From an uncultured Flavobacteriales bacterium (GTDB lineage: Bacteria; Bacteroidota; Bacteroidia; Flavobacteriales_E; Vicingaceae): a DNA stretch of 64,000 nt. Below, one piece after another: positions 16,997-24,784 of the stretch; the first letter of the stretch is position 1, and every line of letters begins with the position of its first letter. The stretch lies in NCBI GenBank assembly GCA_937901255.1, contig CALCHN010000068.1, positions 31,172-95,171 on the forward strand, given 5' to 3'. The notes under the pieces are model-generated. The model did not search any database. It was not told where the DNA came from and saw only the letters and a list, made by a program, of their open reading frames with translations. The translations under genes and the position numbers were made by a program.

Positions 16997-17374
16997 TTAC
17001 GATCCTAACTTATCCAAATCCCTACGCACTTTCTTAGTGGGGCGACCTTTAATTCCTAGTATTTTATTTTGGTGTTGTTGCTGTAGAATTTCTTCTAATA
17101 GTTGTAAATCTTCAAGTTTGGTAGTTTCCAATAGGTATTGACTCACTAATTTTGCTCCAATACGTGATTTAGGAATATCCAATATTTTAAAACTTCTCCA
17201 AATAGGAATTACTTTAATACTAATAATATCGCCAGCAACAATCATTTTACTTGGTTTTACAAATTCACCGTTAAGCTTAACCTTTTCAGCATCACAAGCT
17301 TTTGTGGCTAATGTTCTGGTTTTAAATAAACGTACCACCCAACTGTATTTGTCTATTCTCATGGTTGTTGCCAC
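16997..17374 (-). CDS. S4-domain RNA-binding protein (Hsp15-like)
   Basis: The 125-residue protein starts with an S4 domain (MRIDKYSWVVRLFKTRTLATKACDAEKVKLNG split over residues 5-36), as in heat-shock protein Hsp15. Hsp15 binds stalled 50S subunits carrying nascent chains. The basic C-terminus (GIKGRPTKKVRRDLDKL) is typical of the Hsp15/HslR group. It overlaps the stop of the TruC-like gene by 16 bases and is translated after it, so both act in RNA or ribosome maintenance from one transcript. The ribosome-rescue role is inferred from the family. Confidence 0.8.
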   Translation of the reverse strand: MATTMRIDKYSWVVRLFKTRTLATKACDAEKVKLNGEFVKPSKMIVAGDIISIKVIPIWRSFKILDIPKSRIGAKLVSQYLLETTKLEDLQLLEEILQQQHQNKILGIKGRPTKKVRRDLDKLGS

Positions 17375-18081
17375 TTAAATTCGTTAAACATTCTTAACCA
17401 ATCTTCAGGAAAATCAGCAGTAAAAATCATTTTTTGGTAGGAGAGGGGGTGTTCAAATTCAATCTGGCGGGCATGTAAAAACAAATACTGGCAGTTAAAT
17501 TTCGTTTCGTACATACGGTTATGAAATCGATCTCCATATTTATAATCGCCAACTATGGGATGGTTGATTTTGTTTAAATGTTTACGCAATTGGTGCATAC
17601 GTCCAGTTTTAGGGAGCAACTCCATTAAACTATAACGCGATTTTTCATAAGGATGAACAGGAATATCTAGCTCAATGTTATTAATGGTGTTATAGTTCGT
17701 TAAGGCATCTTTATAAACACCAGTATCATCATTTTTTACTGGAGAATCAATTTTACCAGTGGCTGGAGAAAAACCTCTGACAATAGCGTAGTAAGTTTTT
17801 TGTATAGTGTTGTTGGTAAATAAAGCTTGAAATTGAACTACAAAGGATTTATCTTTTAACAACAGCAAAATTCCTGAAGTTTTTCTATCCAAACGATGTA
17901 CAGGAAAAAGTGGAAAGCCTAATTGTTGCTGTAAGGTTTCCAGCAAAGTAATTTCGGTAATGTTTCTGGCGTAGTGCGATTGATGAATAAGAAAATTATT
18001 GGGTTTGTTTACAACCACCAATAAATTATCTTCATATATAATTTCTATTGCATTTATAGTTGGTTGAGTGGAAGTGTTCAT
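17359..18081 (-). CDS. truC: RluA/TruC-family pseudouridine synthase
   Basis: This 240-residue enzyme isomerises uridine in structured RNA; the TruC group modifies U65 of tRNA. The catalytic aspartate lies in FPVHRLDRKTSGILLL (HRLDRKTSG), and the GRMHQLRKHL and HPIVGDYKYGD motifs follow, as expected. The ATG at 18081 is preferred to a TTG at 18093 because an AAGG sequence stands at a ribosome-binding distance before it. It overlaps the S4 protein gene. Substrate assignment to tRNA position 65 is by family resemblance and not certain among RluA paralogues. Confidence 0.85.
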   Translation of the reverse strand: MNTSTQPTINAIEIIYEDNLLVVVNKPNNFLIHQSHYARNITEITLLETLQQQLGFPLFPVHRLDRKTSGILLLLKDKSFVVQFQALFTNNTIQKTYYAIVRGFSPATGKIDSPVKNDDTGVYKDALTNYNTINNIELDIPVHPYEKSRYSLMELLPKTGRMHQLRKHLNKINHPIVGDYKYGDRFHNRMYETKFNCQYLFLHARQIEFEHPLSYQKMIFTADFPEDWLRMFNEFKWQQP

Positions 18082-18190
18082 AATACCTTGCAAGATACAA
18101 TTAATAAAAAATATACCTACATAACTTAAAGAAATTTATATAAGCTAATGCTAACTTCGCTATTAAAATTAAATAATTTACTCCGTACAA

Positions 18191-18214
18191 TGTAACTTTT
18201 TTCATTTTCGTTAC
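18191..18214 (+). promoter_or_regulatory. Candidate ECF-type autoregulated promoter
   Basis: TGTAAC (18191-18196), a T-rich spacer of 12 bases, and CGTTAC (18209-18214) precede the sigma gene by 37 bases. From memory, TGTAAC...CGTC-like motifs stand before many Bacteroidetes ECF sigma genes. TGTAAC/GTTACA also form an inverted repeat. Confidence 0.45.
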
Positions 18215-18251
18215 ACTTACTATACAGAACACACCTTTTAACGTGTTATTG

Positions 18252-18779
18252 ATGATTAAAAATAAAGAACAGCAAGAATTTCTAATACTCTACAAACCAA
18301 TTCATGATAGGTTTGAACGCTTCTGCAGGGCAAGGGTTTTTGGAAATATGGAATATCAGGATTTAATGAATGATACTTTAGTTGTTGCTTTTAAAAAGTT
18401 TAATACACTTAAAAATAAAAAAGCTTTTTTATCATTTTTAATAGGTATAAGTGTTCGTTTATTAGCTAATCATCACAAAAAAATAAAAGAAGATTTAATA
18501 GTTGAATCTAGTTATGACCATCATCAAGATGTAAATGCCAATACTGAAAGAGATGCTGAAATCTATTTTCTATACAAAGCATTAACGTTGCTTCCTGACG
18601 AACAAAGAGAATGTTTGGTGCTTTTTGAGATTACAGGCTTCTCCATTAAGGAAATTATGGAAATTCAAAACTCCTCCGAATCGGCAGTAAAACAACGTTT
18701 AAAAAGAGGACGAACCAAGTTATTAGAGATATTGACTTTTGAATCAAAATACCAAACTAAGGAGGATAGTCATGAATAA
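18252..18779 (+). CDS. ECF-type RNA polymerase sigma factor
   Basis: The 175-residue protein has sigma-70 region 2 (YQDLMNDTLVVAFKKFNTLKN, then FLIGISVRLLANHHKK). Region 4 (ALTLLPDEQRECLVLFEITGFSIKEIMEIQNSSESAVKQRLKRGR) is a helix-turn-helix that reads the -35 element. The start is the ATG at 18252; a GTG three codons earlier is less likely. The stop overlaps the ATG of the next gene, so sigma factor and membrane protein are made together. This is the classical layout of an ECF sigma factor with its membrane regulator. The target genes are unknown, though the motif at 18191 suggests self-regulation. Confidence 0.9.
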   Translation: MIKNKEQQEFLILYKPIHDRFERFCRARVFGNMEYQDLMNDTLVVAFKKFNTLKNKKAFLSFLIGISVRLLANHHKKIKEDLIVESSYDHHQDVNANTERDAEIYFLYKALTLLPDEQRECLVLFEITGFSIKEIMEIQNSSESAVKQRLKRGRTKLLEILTFESKYQTKEDSHE

Positions 18780-20832
18780 TGATACTAATAAAATGTTGAA
18801 TGATTTATTCAACAAAGCTAAAAATGAACCTTCAAAAGTATCTTTTGAAGCAACTAAGGAGCGATTTATAACCTCTGTTAGCAGTAAAAATAATGCAACA
18901 AAAGCTAACAATTTTGCTCAATTTTTTAACCTTAAATTAATTATTATGATAGCATCAATAATAACAACTATTACATTGGTATTAGTTTTAAAACCAACAA
19001 CTTCAACAAAAACGACAGATAAGGAGAATACCATCAATACATCAACTGTAGAAACAACAGTAGAGAATGAAAAACAGGTTTTACAAGAGCAGCAACGAGT
19101 GATAACGGAATATTTACAAAAAGTAGATAGGTTAACTCCTAAAAACATTACCTTAAATCAAGAAAAAGTTCTACTTATTCCGAAAGATAGCCTAAAAAAA
19201 TACCAAAAAGCATTAGTAGCATCGGCTCGTATTTCTGAAATATTAGATACTGCTTATCGATTTCCGAATTTAACACCTGATGAAATTGCTGCTAACAACA
19301 AACAAAAAGCAAAAATGGTAAAACAGCTTATTAAATTAGATAAGAAACAATATGCATTTATTCCTTCAGGTACGTTTAAAATAGAAAATAAAAATTGGTC
19401 GGTACAGGCATTTTATATGCAAACTACTGAAGTTACCAATTTAGAATACCGAACTTTTTTATTTGATTTGTTAATTCAAAATAGAAAAGAGGAATTTTTA
19501 AAAGCAAAACCTGATCAATCCATGTGGGTAAAAGAATATCCAAATGCTTTTAATAAACCAATGCAAGATAATTATTTTTCACACTCAGCATACAATGATT
19601 ATCCTGTTGTTGCTATAAGTAGGGAAGGAGCGGAGATGTATTGTAAGTGGTTAAGCGAAGTGGTAAACAAACAAAATACTGAACCTATTAATGATGTTCG
19701 ATTACCAAGTAATTACGAATGGATGTATGCAGCTTCTAGCGGAGGAAAATTTTTGCCTTATCCGTGGGGAGGACCTTATGTAAGAAACTCAAATGGAAAT
19801 TTCTTAGCTAATTTTTATCCGATGAAAGATAATTATATTGCTGATGGTGCATTTCATACAACTAAGGTACAATCATACAATCCTAATGATTTTGGTTTGT
19901 ACTGCATGAGTGGCAATGTGGCTGAAATGGTGTATTACGAAGATGAAAATAATTTACCGGGAACAAGAGGTGGAAGTTGGTCGAGCATAGGACAAGAGCT
20001 TCAAATAACTGAAGGAAATGACCGATTTAAAGGCAGTACAAAACCTTCTGTAAATATTGGTTTTAGACCCGTTATAACTTTTTTAAGAAAAGCAAAAGCA
20101 CAAATAAATCCTCCAGGAACAGTTAAAATAAAAGACAATATTTACATAGATGAAACTGAAATAACCAACTTTAATTGGCGAGAATATGTGATGTGGTTGG
20201 AGAAAAAACACGGAAAAAACGCTATCGAATACAAAAATGCGTTGCCCGACACTTTAGTTTGGAAAGAAAAAGAAACATTTAATGAACCTTATGCTCAATA
20301 TTACTATAGTCATCCTGCGTATAATGACTATCCTGTAGTTGGAATAAGTTACGAACAAGCCATGCAATATTGCAAATGGCGTACAGAACGTGTACTAGAA
20401 TTGTTTAAAACAAAGATGTTGACCGATAAAAAGAATGTGTATCCAATCAACTTAGAATACAGATTGCCAACAAAAGAAGAATGGGAAGTAGCAGCTAAAA
20501 TTGGTTATTCCGAGAAAACACAACAACAACTGAATACTAAATACAAAGGACAAATTCTAGCTAATTTGAAAAGGAATAATGAAGATAATGTGGTAGTAGC
20601 TGGAAATATTGCTGACAATGCAGATATAACAGCTCAGGTTAAATCGTATTGGCCAAATGCCGTAGGATGTTATAATTTAATTGGAAATGTAGCCGAAATG
20701 ATTAACCAACAAGGATTAGCTAAAGGTGGTTCATGGATTAATAATCCAAATGAAATATTTATTGAAAAGGAAATAACTTATACCAAACCAACAGCATGGT
20801 TAGGTTTTAGATGTGTTGCCGAAATTAAATAG
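18772..20832 (+). CDS. Membrane-anchored tandem FGE-sulfatase-domain protein, putative anti-sigma partner
   Basis: This is a 686-residue protein. The ATG at 18772 is fixed by a strong AAGGAGG at 18759-18765; it overlaps the sigma stop. The N-terminal 50 residues are cytoplasmic, with an anti-sigma-like helix (MLNDLFNKAKNEPSKVSFEATKERF, in part). One membrane helix (about 55-73) follows, then a coiled region, and then two formylglycine-generating-enzyme (SUMF1/GldJ-K-like) domains at about 195-438 and 445-685. Both domains show the family signatures RLP..YEWMYAA / RLPTKEEWEVAA, GNVAEM, and GGSW...GFRP/GFRC. A formylglycine-forming function is doubtful; gliding lipoproteins use the same fold structurally. 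The context suggests an envelope sensor that holds the ECF sigma factor. Confidence 0.8.
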   Translation: MNNDTNKMLNDLFNKAKNEPSKVSFEATKERFITSVSSKNNATKANNFAQFFNLKLIIMIASIITTITLVLVLKPTTSTKTTDKENTINTSTVETTVENEKQVLQEQQRVITEYLQKVDRLTPKNITLNQEKVLLIPKDSLKKYQKALVASARISEILDTAYRFPNLTPDEIAANNKQKAKMVKQLIKLDKKQYAFIPSGTFKIENKNWSVQAFYMQTTEVTNLEYRTFLFDLLIQNRKEEFLKAKPDQSMWVKEYPNAFNKPMQDNYFSHSAYNDYPVVAISREGAEMYCKWLSEVVNKQNTEPINDVRLPSNYEWMYAASSGGKFLPYPWGGPYVRNSNGNFLANFYPMKDNYIADGAFHTTKVQSYNPNDFGLYCMSGNVAEMVYYEDENNLPGTRGGSWSSIGQELQITEGNDRFKGSTKPSVNIGFRPVITFLRKAKAQINPPGTVKIKDNIYIDETEITNFNWREYVMWLEKKHGKNAIEYKNALPDTLVWKEKETFNEPYAQYYYSHPAYNDYPVVGISYEQAMQYCKWRTERVLELFKTKMLTDKKNVYPINLEYRLPTKEEWEVAAKIGYSEKTQQQLNTKYKGQILANLKRNNEDNVVVAGNIADNADITAQVKSYWPNAVGCYNLIGNVAEMINQQGLAKGGSWINNPNEIFIEKEITYTKPTAWLGFRCVAEIK

Positions 20833-20853
20833 TAAGAGTTAATTCTTTATATT

Positions 20854-20892
20854 AAGCCCCTTGATTCTTTATTGAAGATAGGGGCTTTTTAT
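20854..20892 (+). terminator. Terminator of the sigma/FGE operon
   Basis: AAGCCCC (20854-20860) pairs with GGGGCTT (20881-20887), followed by T5 and a T-rich tail, about 20 bases past the stop. The 20-base loop is long but closes with weak inner pairing. Confidence 0.75.
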
Positions 20893-20919
20893 TTTATTAT
20901 ATAACGAGTTTAGAAAACT

Positions 20920-21000
20920 CTATTTAACATAATATAAATTATAAGACAAAACGATAGTGTTTATTTATTGGTGTATTTAATTCGTTTTGTCAATTATAAT
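20920..21000 (+). repeat. Left island-flanking repeat, hairpin-forming
   Basis: The repeat starts CTATTTAACATAAT and contains GACAAAACGA (20945-20954) facing TCGTTTTGTC (20982-20991), with ATTATA arms outside. About two-thirds of its bases match 30611-30692 at the other end of the restriction island, in the same orientation. A third GACAAAACGATA copy in inverse orientation lies at about 21140-21160. Confidence 0.55.
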
Positions 21001-21253
21001 GAATATTATGTCTCCACTTCGTTTCGCCCTAGCGGGTAAATAGAACACACAAGCCAACGCTTCTTAAATTCTCGTATTCAAGATAATTCTCCGTAAATTT
21101 AAAAATATTCGATTCTAATGAAGTTTAGTTTTTTATAAGGTTATCGTTTTGTCCTTATAATTAGCCATTATATTAAATAGCCGCACATGCCTTTCTTTTT
21201 TAAAAAATTTATTCTTTTGCCCTCGCTCAAAAAAATTATGTGGTAGTTCACTT

Positions 21254-21307
21254 GCATACAAAAAATGCGTTTGCCTTAATAAGGCTTCATTTCGCATTTT
21301 TCTATGC
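21254..21307. ncRNA. Candidate structured RNA hairpin
   Basis: Three nested stems stack: GCAT/ATGC (21254 and 21304), AAAAATGCG/CGCATTTTT (21261-21269 and 21293-21301) and GCCTTA/TAAGGC (21273-21285). The fold is near-symmetric on both strands, so the coding strand of any RNA is undetermined. Confidence 0.4.
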
Positions 21308-21608
21308 TGCGTTCACTGGATTGGTTTGATTTATTCTTTTTTCTTGATAAAAAAGAACCAAAAAATCAAGAAAGAAATATGCTATCTACGCTCTCTGTAT
21401 AAATGCTAAAACAATACAAAAGTAATTGTTTGCTACGCAACAAAAGGACAAGCCCCTTTTGTTTGTTTTTACGCATTTATCCATTCACGCCAAACGCTTG
21501 CCCGCATTTCTTTCCTGCCAACACGCCTTTCTATTTAACATAATTCTATGTTTTAATAATTATTAGCTTGATGATTTTAGTTTTCTACACACAAGTTGCA
21601 GCAAAGTT

Positions 21609-21760
21609 ATGGTTATTGGTTCGGGAAATTGCAAGGATAAAATGTAGTAAAGCTATTTAGCCATACGCTTTGCTACCGCACCGTAAACCGCTTTACTCCT
21701 TGCATTTGCCTCACTCAAAACCATTATGAACGCCTAACTTGGCGTATTGCCAAGGGTTCA
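21609..21760 (+). ncRNA. Candidate structured leader RNA upstream of a short gene
   Basis: The pairings are ATGGTT/AACCAT (21609-21614 and 21719-21724), TGCAAGGA/TCCTTGCA and AGTAAAG/CTTTACT (21630-21652 with 21691-21704, one strand carrying an 8-base bulge). A second hairpin follows, CTTGGC/GCCAAG inside TGAAC/GTTCA (21727-21760). It ends 16 bases before the ATG of the 59-residue frame. Confidence 0.4.
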
Positions 21761-21776
21761 TTTAAATTTTTTAATT

Positions 21777-21956
21777 ATGTTTTGGTTTTTTAATCTTAGG
21801 CTTAAGTTAGGTAAGTTTTACAATGGTTGGTTCTATATTGCTTGCCAGCCTAAAAAATTCGGGTTTGGTTTTTATCACAAAGATAATTACGGGTTTCCTA
21901 ATAGTTATATTAGTTTCCTTTGGTTCGAGTGTGGTTTTTCTAAAGTCCCTTTTTAG
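21777..21956 (+). CDS. Short aromatic-rich hypothetical protein
   Basis: A 59-residue frame starts with MFWFFNLRLKLGKFYNGWFY and continues with GFGFYHKDNYGFPNSYIS and a terminal FGFSKVPF-like motif (read here as CGFSKVPF). It is rich in Phe, Tyr, Trp and Gly, with no membrane helix of normal type. It lies between a predicted leader hairpin and a terminator, which supports real expression. The family is not recognised; similar short proteins occur in mobile regions of this phylum, as far as I recall. Confidence 0.45.
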   Translation: MFWFFNLRLKLGKFYNGWFYIACQPKKFGFGFYHKDNYGFPNSYISFLWFECGFSKVPF

Positions 21957-21970
21957 GGGCTTTTTTTTGT
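21942..21970 (+). terminator. Terminator between the short gene and the restriction operon
   Basis: AAAGTCCCT (21942-21950) pairs with AGGGGCTTT (21955-21963) with one G-T pair, followed by eight T in all. It closes the 59-residue gene and could also slow minus-strand transcription from the restriction operon. Confidence 0.75.
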
Positions 21971-21977
21971 TCAAAAA

Positions 21978-22415
21978 CTAGATTAGGTTTTTTACCTGAT
22001 ATGTTAAAGCAAACTTGCTCAACTCTGGAATTGCCTTAGTAAATACTTTGATTTCCCAATTAGACATGTGTTTGAAGCGTTCGCCCTGGTCGTTATCGAT
22101 AAATATGTAATCATCGGGCTTTGCTAGTTGTGTTGATGGTATTAAATACAATACCGGTTCAATATCTTTCATAAACAGCACCAACGCCACCCAAAGGTTG
22201 TCTTTTGGTTCTCCTAAAACGGTTTTTGTGATTTTAACGCTTCTTTCTGTTTCTAAATTGATGGGCTGCAAATACAATTCATGATAATTACCTGATTTGG
22301 TTTTGACAATAAAATCTACTCCCTCTCTCCCACTCTCATTTTGGAAAACATCTAACCTAGCTCGCATTAATTCAAGCTTGGTAAAGTGTTGGGCGTATTT
22401 GTAGAGTTTATTCAT
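21978..22415 (-). CDS. DUF4365-like (degenerate PD-(D/E)xK-type) protein
   Basis: The 145-residue protein resembles the DUF4365/restriction-endonuclease-like core. EGVDFIVKTKSGNYHELYLQ (residues 32-51) has the Asp and Glu spaced as in PD-(D/E)xK nucleases, but the usual lysine is Tyr. The motif 'KDNLWVALVLFMKDIEPVLYLIPSTQL' (read as two halves) is a typical continuation. It may therefore bind nucleic acid without cutting. It is the last gene of the restriction operon and overlaps the upstream membrane gene by 8 bases. The family call is moderate and the activity unproven. Confidence 0.5.
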   Translation of the reverse strand: MNKLYKYAQHFTKLELMRARLDVFQNESGREGVDFIVKTKSGNYHELYLQPINLETERSVKITKTVLGEPKDNLWVALVLFMKDIEPVLYLIPSTQLAKPDDYIFIDNDQGERFKHMSNWEIKVFTKAIPELSKFALTYQVKNLI

Positions 22416-23022
22416 CTTTTATTATTGGTAATTTTTTAGTTCTGGCTATTTCTTTTAAATAACTTGGGTGTACATTCTCAATGTATTCTAACAAATTTAT
22501 TTCAAAGTTTAATTTATTTTCTATCTCCCAATGAACACTCCATTTGGTTTCTAATCTTTTTACAATTTGCTTTCTCAATTCTTCAAAAGCCAATTTTAAA
22601 CTTGTATATCTTTCTGAAAGCATAAATAAAAAAACTAAAATAGAGATTACGAATGCTTGGTTCCACAAAACAAATACTTCTATTGTATAAGGAACTTTAC
22701 AGAATATATAAATTAAAATATTAATAACGATAATTAGACCAACAATCACGATTCTTGATCTATTAATAATTTTATTAATTCTGCCATCTAATTCCTTCCG
22801 TTTGTTCTCAAAATATTTTAGTTTTTCCTTTCGTTCACTTATATATTTTTCAAAATTCTTATTAAGTTTTTCAAAATCAATTTCATCATATTCTTCTTTA
22901 ACTTTCTCTGATTTGAAGAACCATTCCCACTTTGGAATATTTCCAATAAGTAAAAAAAACAGCAGTATTAAAGCAACTACTATTATTACAATTTTAAAAA
23001 TGTTATTTTTATTATCAGACAT
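22408..23022 (-). CDS. Hypothetical membrane/coiled-coil protein of the restriction operon
   Basis: The 204-residue protein has an N-terminal helix (IFKIVIIVVALILLFFLLIG). A charged coiled-coil segment follows (EEYDEIDFEKLNKNFEKYIS, then ERKEKLKYFENKRKELDG), and then two adjacent membrane helices (about 92-150). The C-terminal tail is helical and basic. It starts 10 bases after the stop of the 33-residue ORF and overlaps the DUF4365-like gene by 8 bases, so it is in the restriction operon. No family is recognised. A membrane protein in a type I restriction operon is unusual and hints at an added defence or sensing module. Confidence 0.65.
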   Translation of the reverse strand: MSDNKNNIFKIVIIVVALILLFFLLIGNIPKWEWFFKSEKVKEEYDEIDFEKLNKNFEKYISERKEKLKYFENKRKELDGRINKIINRSRIVIVGLIIVINILIYIFCKVPYTIEVFVLWNQAFVISILVFLFMLSERYTSLKLAFEELRKQIVKRLETKWSVHWEIENKLNFEINLLEYIENVHPSYLKEIARTKKLPIIKDE

Positions 23023-23032
23023 TGTTTTGTTT

Positions 23033-23134
23033 TTACCCCCAATGTTCTTTTACATACTTCATTGTTTCTCTTGGTGTAAGTGCTTTTGCACTTGCATTTC
23101 TTCGAATATAAAATTCTTCCTCTTTTCTAATCAA
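23033..23134 (-). CDS. 33-residue ORF coupled to hsdM
   Basis: The frame begins with a TTG that overlaps the hsdM stop as TTGA, the same coupling seen between the FecCD permease and its ATPase. It reads MIRKEEEFYIRRNASAKAL then TPRETMKYVKEHWG and stops 10 bases before the next ATG. The peptide is basic and helical, without rare codons or low-complexity runs. Without it there would be a 108-base hole in an otherwise gapless operon. It could encode a small regulator or simply be a chance frame; no homologue can be named. Confidence 0.5.
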   Translation of the reverse strand: MIRKEEEFYIRRNASAKALTPRETMKYVKEHWG

Positions 23135-24771
23135 ATAGTAGGCAACCCCAATTCTTTCAAATATTCGTTGTGTTTATCTGTGTTTGTTTTTATGCTTTTA
23201 TTTATTTCAGTCAGTTTGGAATTTACAACTTTCAAGTCAATTTGTACTTCGTCTTCTGAAGTACTCACATATCTAGAAATATTCAGGTTGAAATCGTTCT
23301 TTTTGATTTCGTCCATTGAAACTCTACGAGAATAACGCTCTCTTTCATTTCTGAATTTGTAAGTTTCTACGATATTTTCTAAATGCTTTTCAGAAAGAGA
23401 GTTTTGTCGTTTGCCTTTTTCAAACTGTTCACTTGCATTGATGAATAATACATCATCTTTCTTTTTACATCTTTTCAAAATCAAAATGCAAACAGGAATT
23501 CCTGTGGAATAAAACAAATTCGAAGGCAAACCAATTACGGTGTCAATGTAATTTTCTTTTAAAAGTTTTTCCCTGATTCGTGCTTCTGCACCACCTCTGA
23601 ATAAAACACCGTGAGGCAAAATAATAGCCATAGTTCCTTCTTTAGATAAAAAGTGAAAACCGTGTAAGAGGAAAGCAAAGTCTGCCGCTGATTTTGGTGC
23701 TAAACCATACCCTTTAAAGCGAAAATCTTCCGCTAAGGTGTCATTTGGTTCCCAACGCAAACTAAATGGCGGATTAGCTACAATGGCATCAAACTCAATT
23801 TTTTTACTCGGATTCATTTGGTTGAATAAATCCCATTGATTGAGTAAAGTGTCACCATGGAATATCTCAAACTCGGTGTCTTTTATACCATGCAAAAGCA
23901 TATTCATCCGTGCCAAATTGTAAGTAGTTACATTCTTTTCCTGCCCATAAATTTTACCAATTGTACCTTTTCTTTTGGTTTCTTCTTTTAATTGAGTACG
24001 AACGTTAAGCAAAAGTGAACCTGAACCGCAAGCAAAATCAAGTACTTTATCCAATTTAGGTTTTGGGCCTGTTGTTGGGTCGTGAGAATCTAAAATGACA
24101 ATTTGGGAAAGAATGGTAGAAATTTGTTGAGGCGTGTAAAACTCCCCTGCTTTTTTTCCCGAACCTGCCGCAAATTTCCCAATCAAATATTCGTAAGCAT
24201 CTCCAAGTGTATCCGTATCAGTTGAAAAATCTGCAATGCCCTCCGCTATTTTAGTGATTATTTTACAGAGTTTATCATTTCTTTCTTTTGGAGTTTTACC
24301 CAACTTTTCAGAATTGAGATTTATTTCAGAAAACAAACCTTTAAACGAACTCTCAAATGAATCGTCTTCTATGTATCGAAATCCTTTTTGAAGTGTTTCT
24401 AACAATTCACCTTTTTGAGTACGTGCTAATTCGGTGATGTTGCTCCACAAGAATTTAGGTTTGATTACATAATGTACCTTTTTACGCATTTGCTCCTCAA
24501 ACTCTGTAACATCTTGTTTGTTTTTTCCATACCAAATTTCTAGAGGTGGTGGAACCATAAAATCAGGTCTTAAATCTTTAGAGGTACTTGGCGGATAATC
24601 CTTACCCAATTCTTTTTTTGCTGCTTCTTCGTAATTAAAAGATAAATACCGTAGGAAGAGAAATGAAAGCATATAATCTCGGAAATCATCTGCATTCATT
24701 ACACCTCTCAAATCATTGGCAATATCCCAAAGTGTATCACCTAATTGTTTATGTTGTCCTTTTTTTGCCAT
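23131..24771 (-). CDS. hsdM: Type I restriction-modification system DNA methyltransferase subunit
   Basis: HsdM (546 residues) transfers methyl from S-adenosylmethionine to adenine N6 in the target chosen by HsdS. The N-terminal HsdM domain (LWDIANDLRGVMNADDFRDY) is followed by the methylase fold with motif I DFACGSGSL (245-253) and catalytic NPPF (333-336). AGEFYTPQQISTIL (208-221) is a family hallmark. It follows the PrrC-like gene by 13 bases on the minus strand. Order R-S-PrrC-M is unusual, since most operons place M before S. The protein is intact. Confidence 0.95.
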   Translation of the reverse strand: MAKKGQHKQLGDTLWDIANDLRGVMNADDFRDYMLSFLFLRYLSFNYEEAAKKELGKDYPPSTSKDLRPDFMVPPPLEIWYGKNKQDVTEFEEQMRKKVHYVIKPKFLWSNITELARTQKGELLETLQKGFRYIEDDSFESSFKGLFSEINLNSEKLGKTPKERNDKLCKIITKIAEGIADFSTDTDTLGDAYEYLIGKFAAGSGKKAGEFYTPQQISTILSQIVILDSHDPTTGPKPKLDKVLDFACGSGSLLLNVRTQLKEETKRKGTIGKIYGQEKNVTTYNLARMNMLLHGIKDTEFEIFHGDTLLNQWDLFNQMNPSKKIEFDAIVANPPFSLRWEPNDTLAEDFRFKGYGLAPKSAADFAFLLHGFHFLSKEGTMAIILPHGVLFRGGAEARIREKLLKENYIDTVIGLPSNLFYSTGIPVCILILKRCKKKDDVLFINASEQFEKGKRQNSLSEKHLENIVETYKFRNERERYSRRVSMDEIKKNDFNLNISRYVSTSEDEVQIDLKVVNSKLTEINKSIKTNTDKHNEYLKELGLPTI

Positions 24772-24784
24772 TGACTTGTCTTTT

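Larger units (their letters stand above)
21001..21776. other. Long non-coding stretch at the left edge of the restriction island
   Basis: No open frame of note exists here, but several strong hairpins do (21254-21307; 21609-21760; TTCTTTTTT/AAAAAAGAA near 21330-21355). CTATTTAACATAAT recurs near 21530. The stretch reads like remnants of structured, possibly mobile, non-coding DNA. Confidence 0.5.

Noticed and set aside
21734..21811. Possible integron attC site (GCCTAAC ... GTTAGGT)
   Set aside because: The outer cores fit the consensus loosely, but the inner L boxes are missing, it overlaps a short frame, and no integrase is in the window.
21890..21930. GGTTCGAGT string resembling a tRNA T-arm
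   Set aside because: No matching acceptor, D or anticodon arms surround it.
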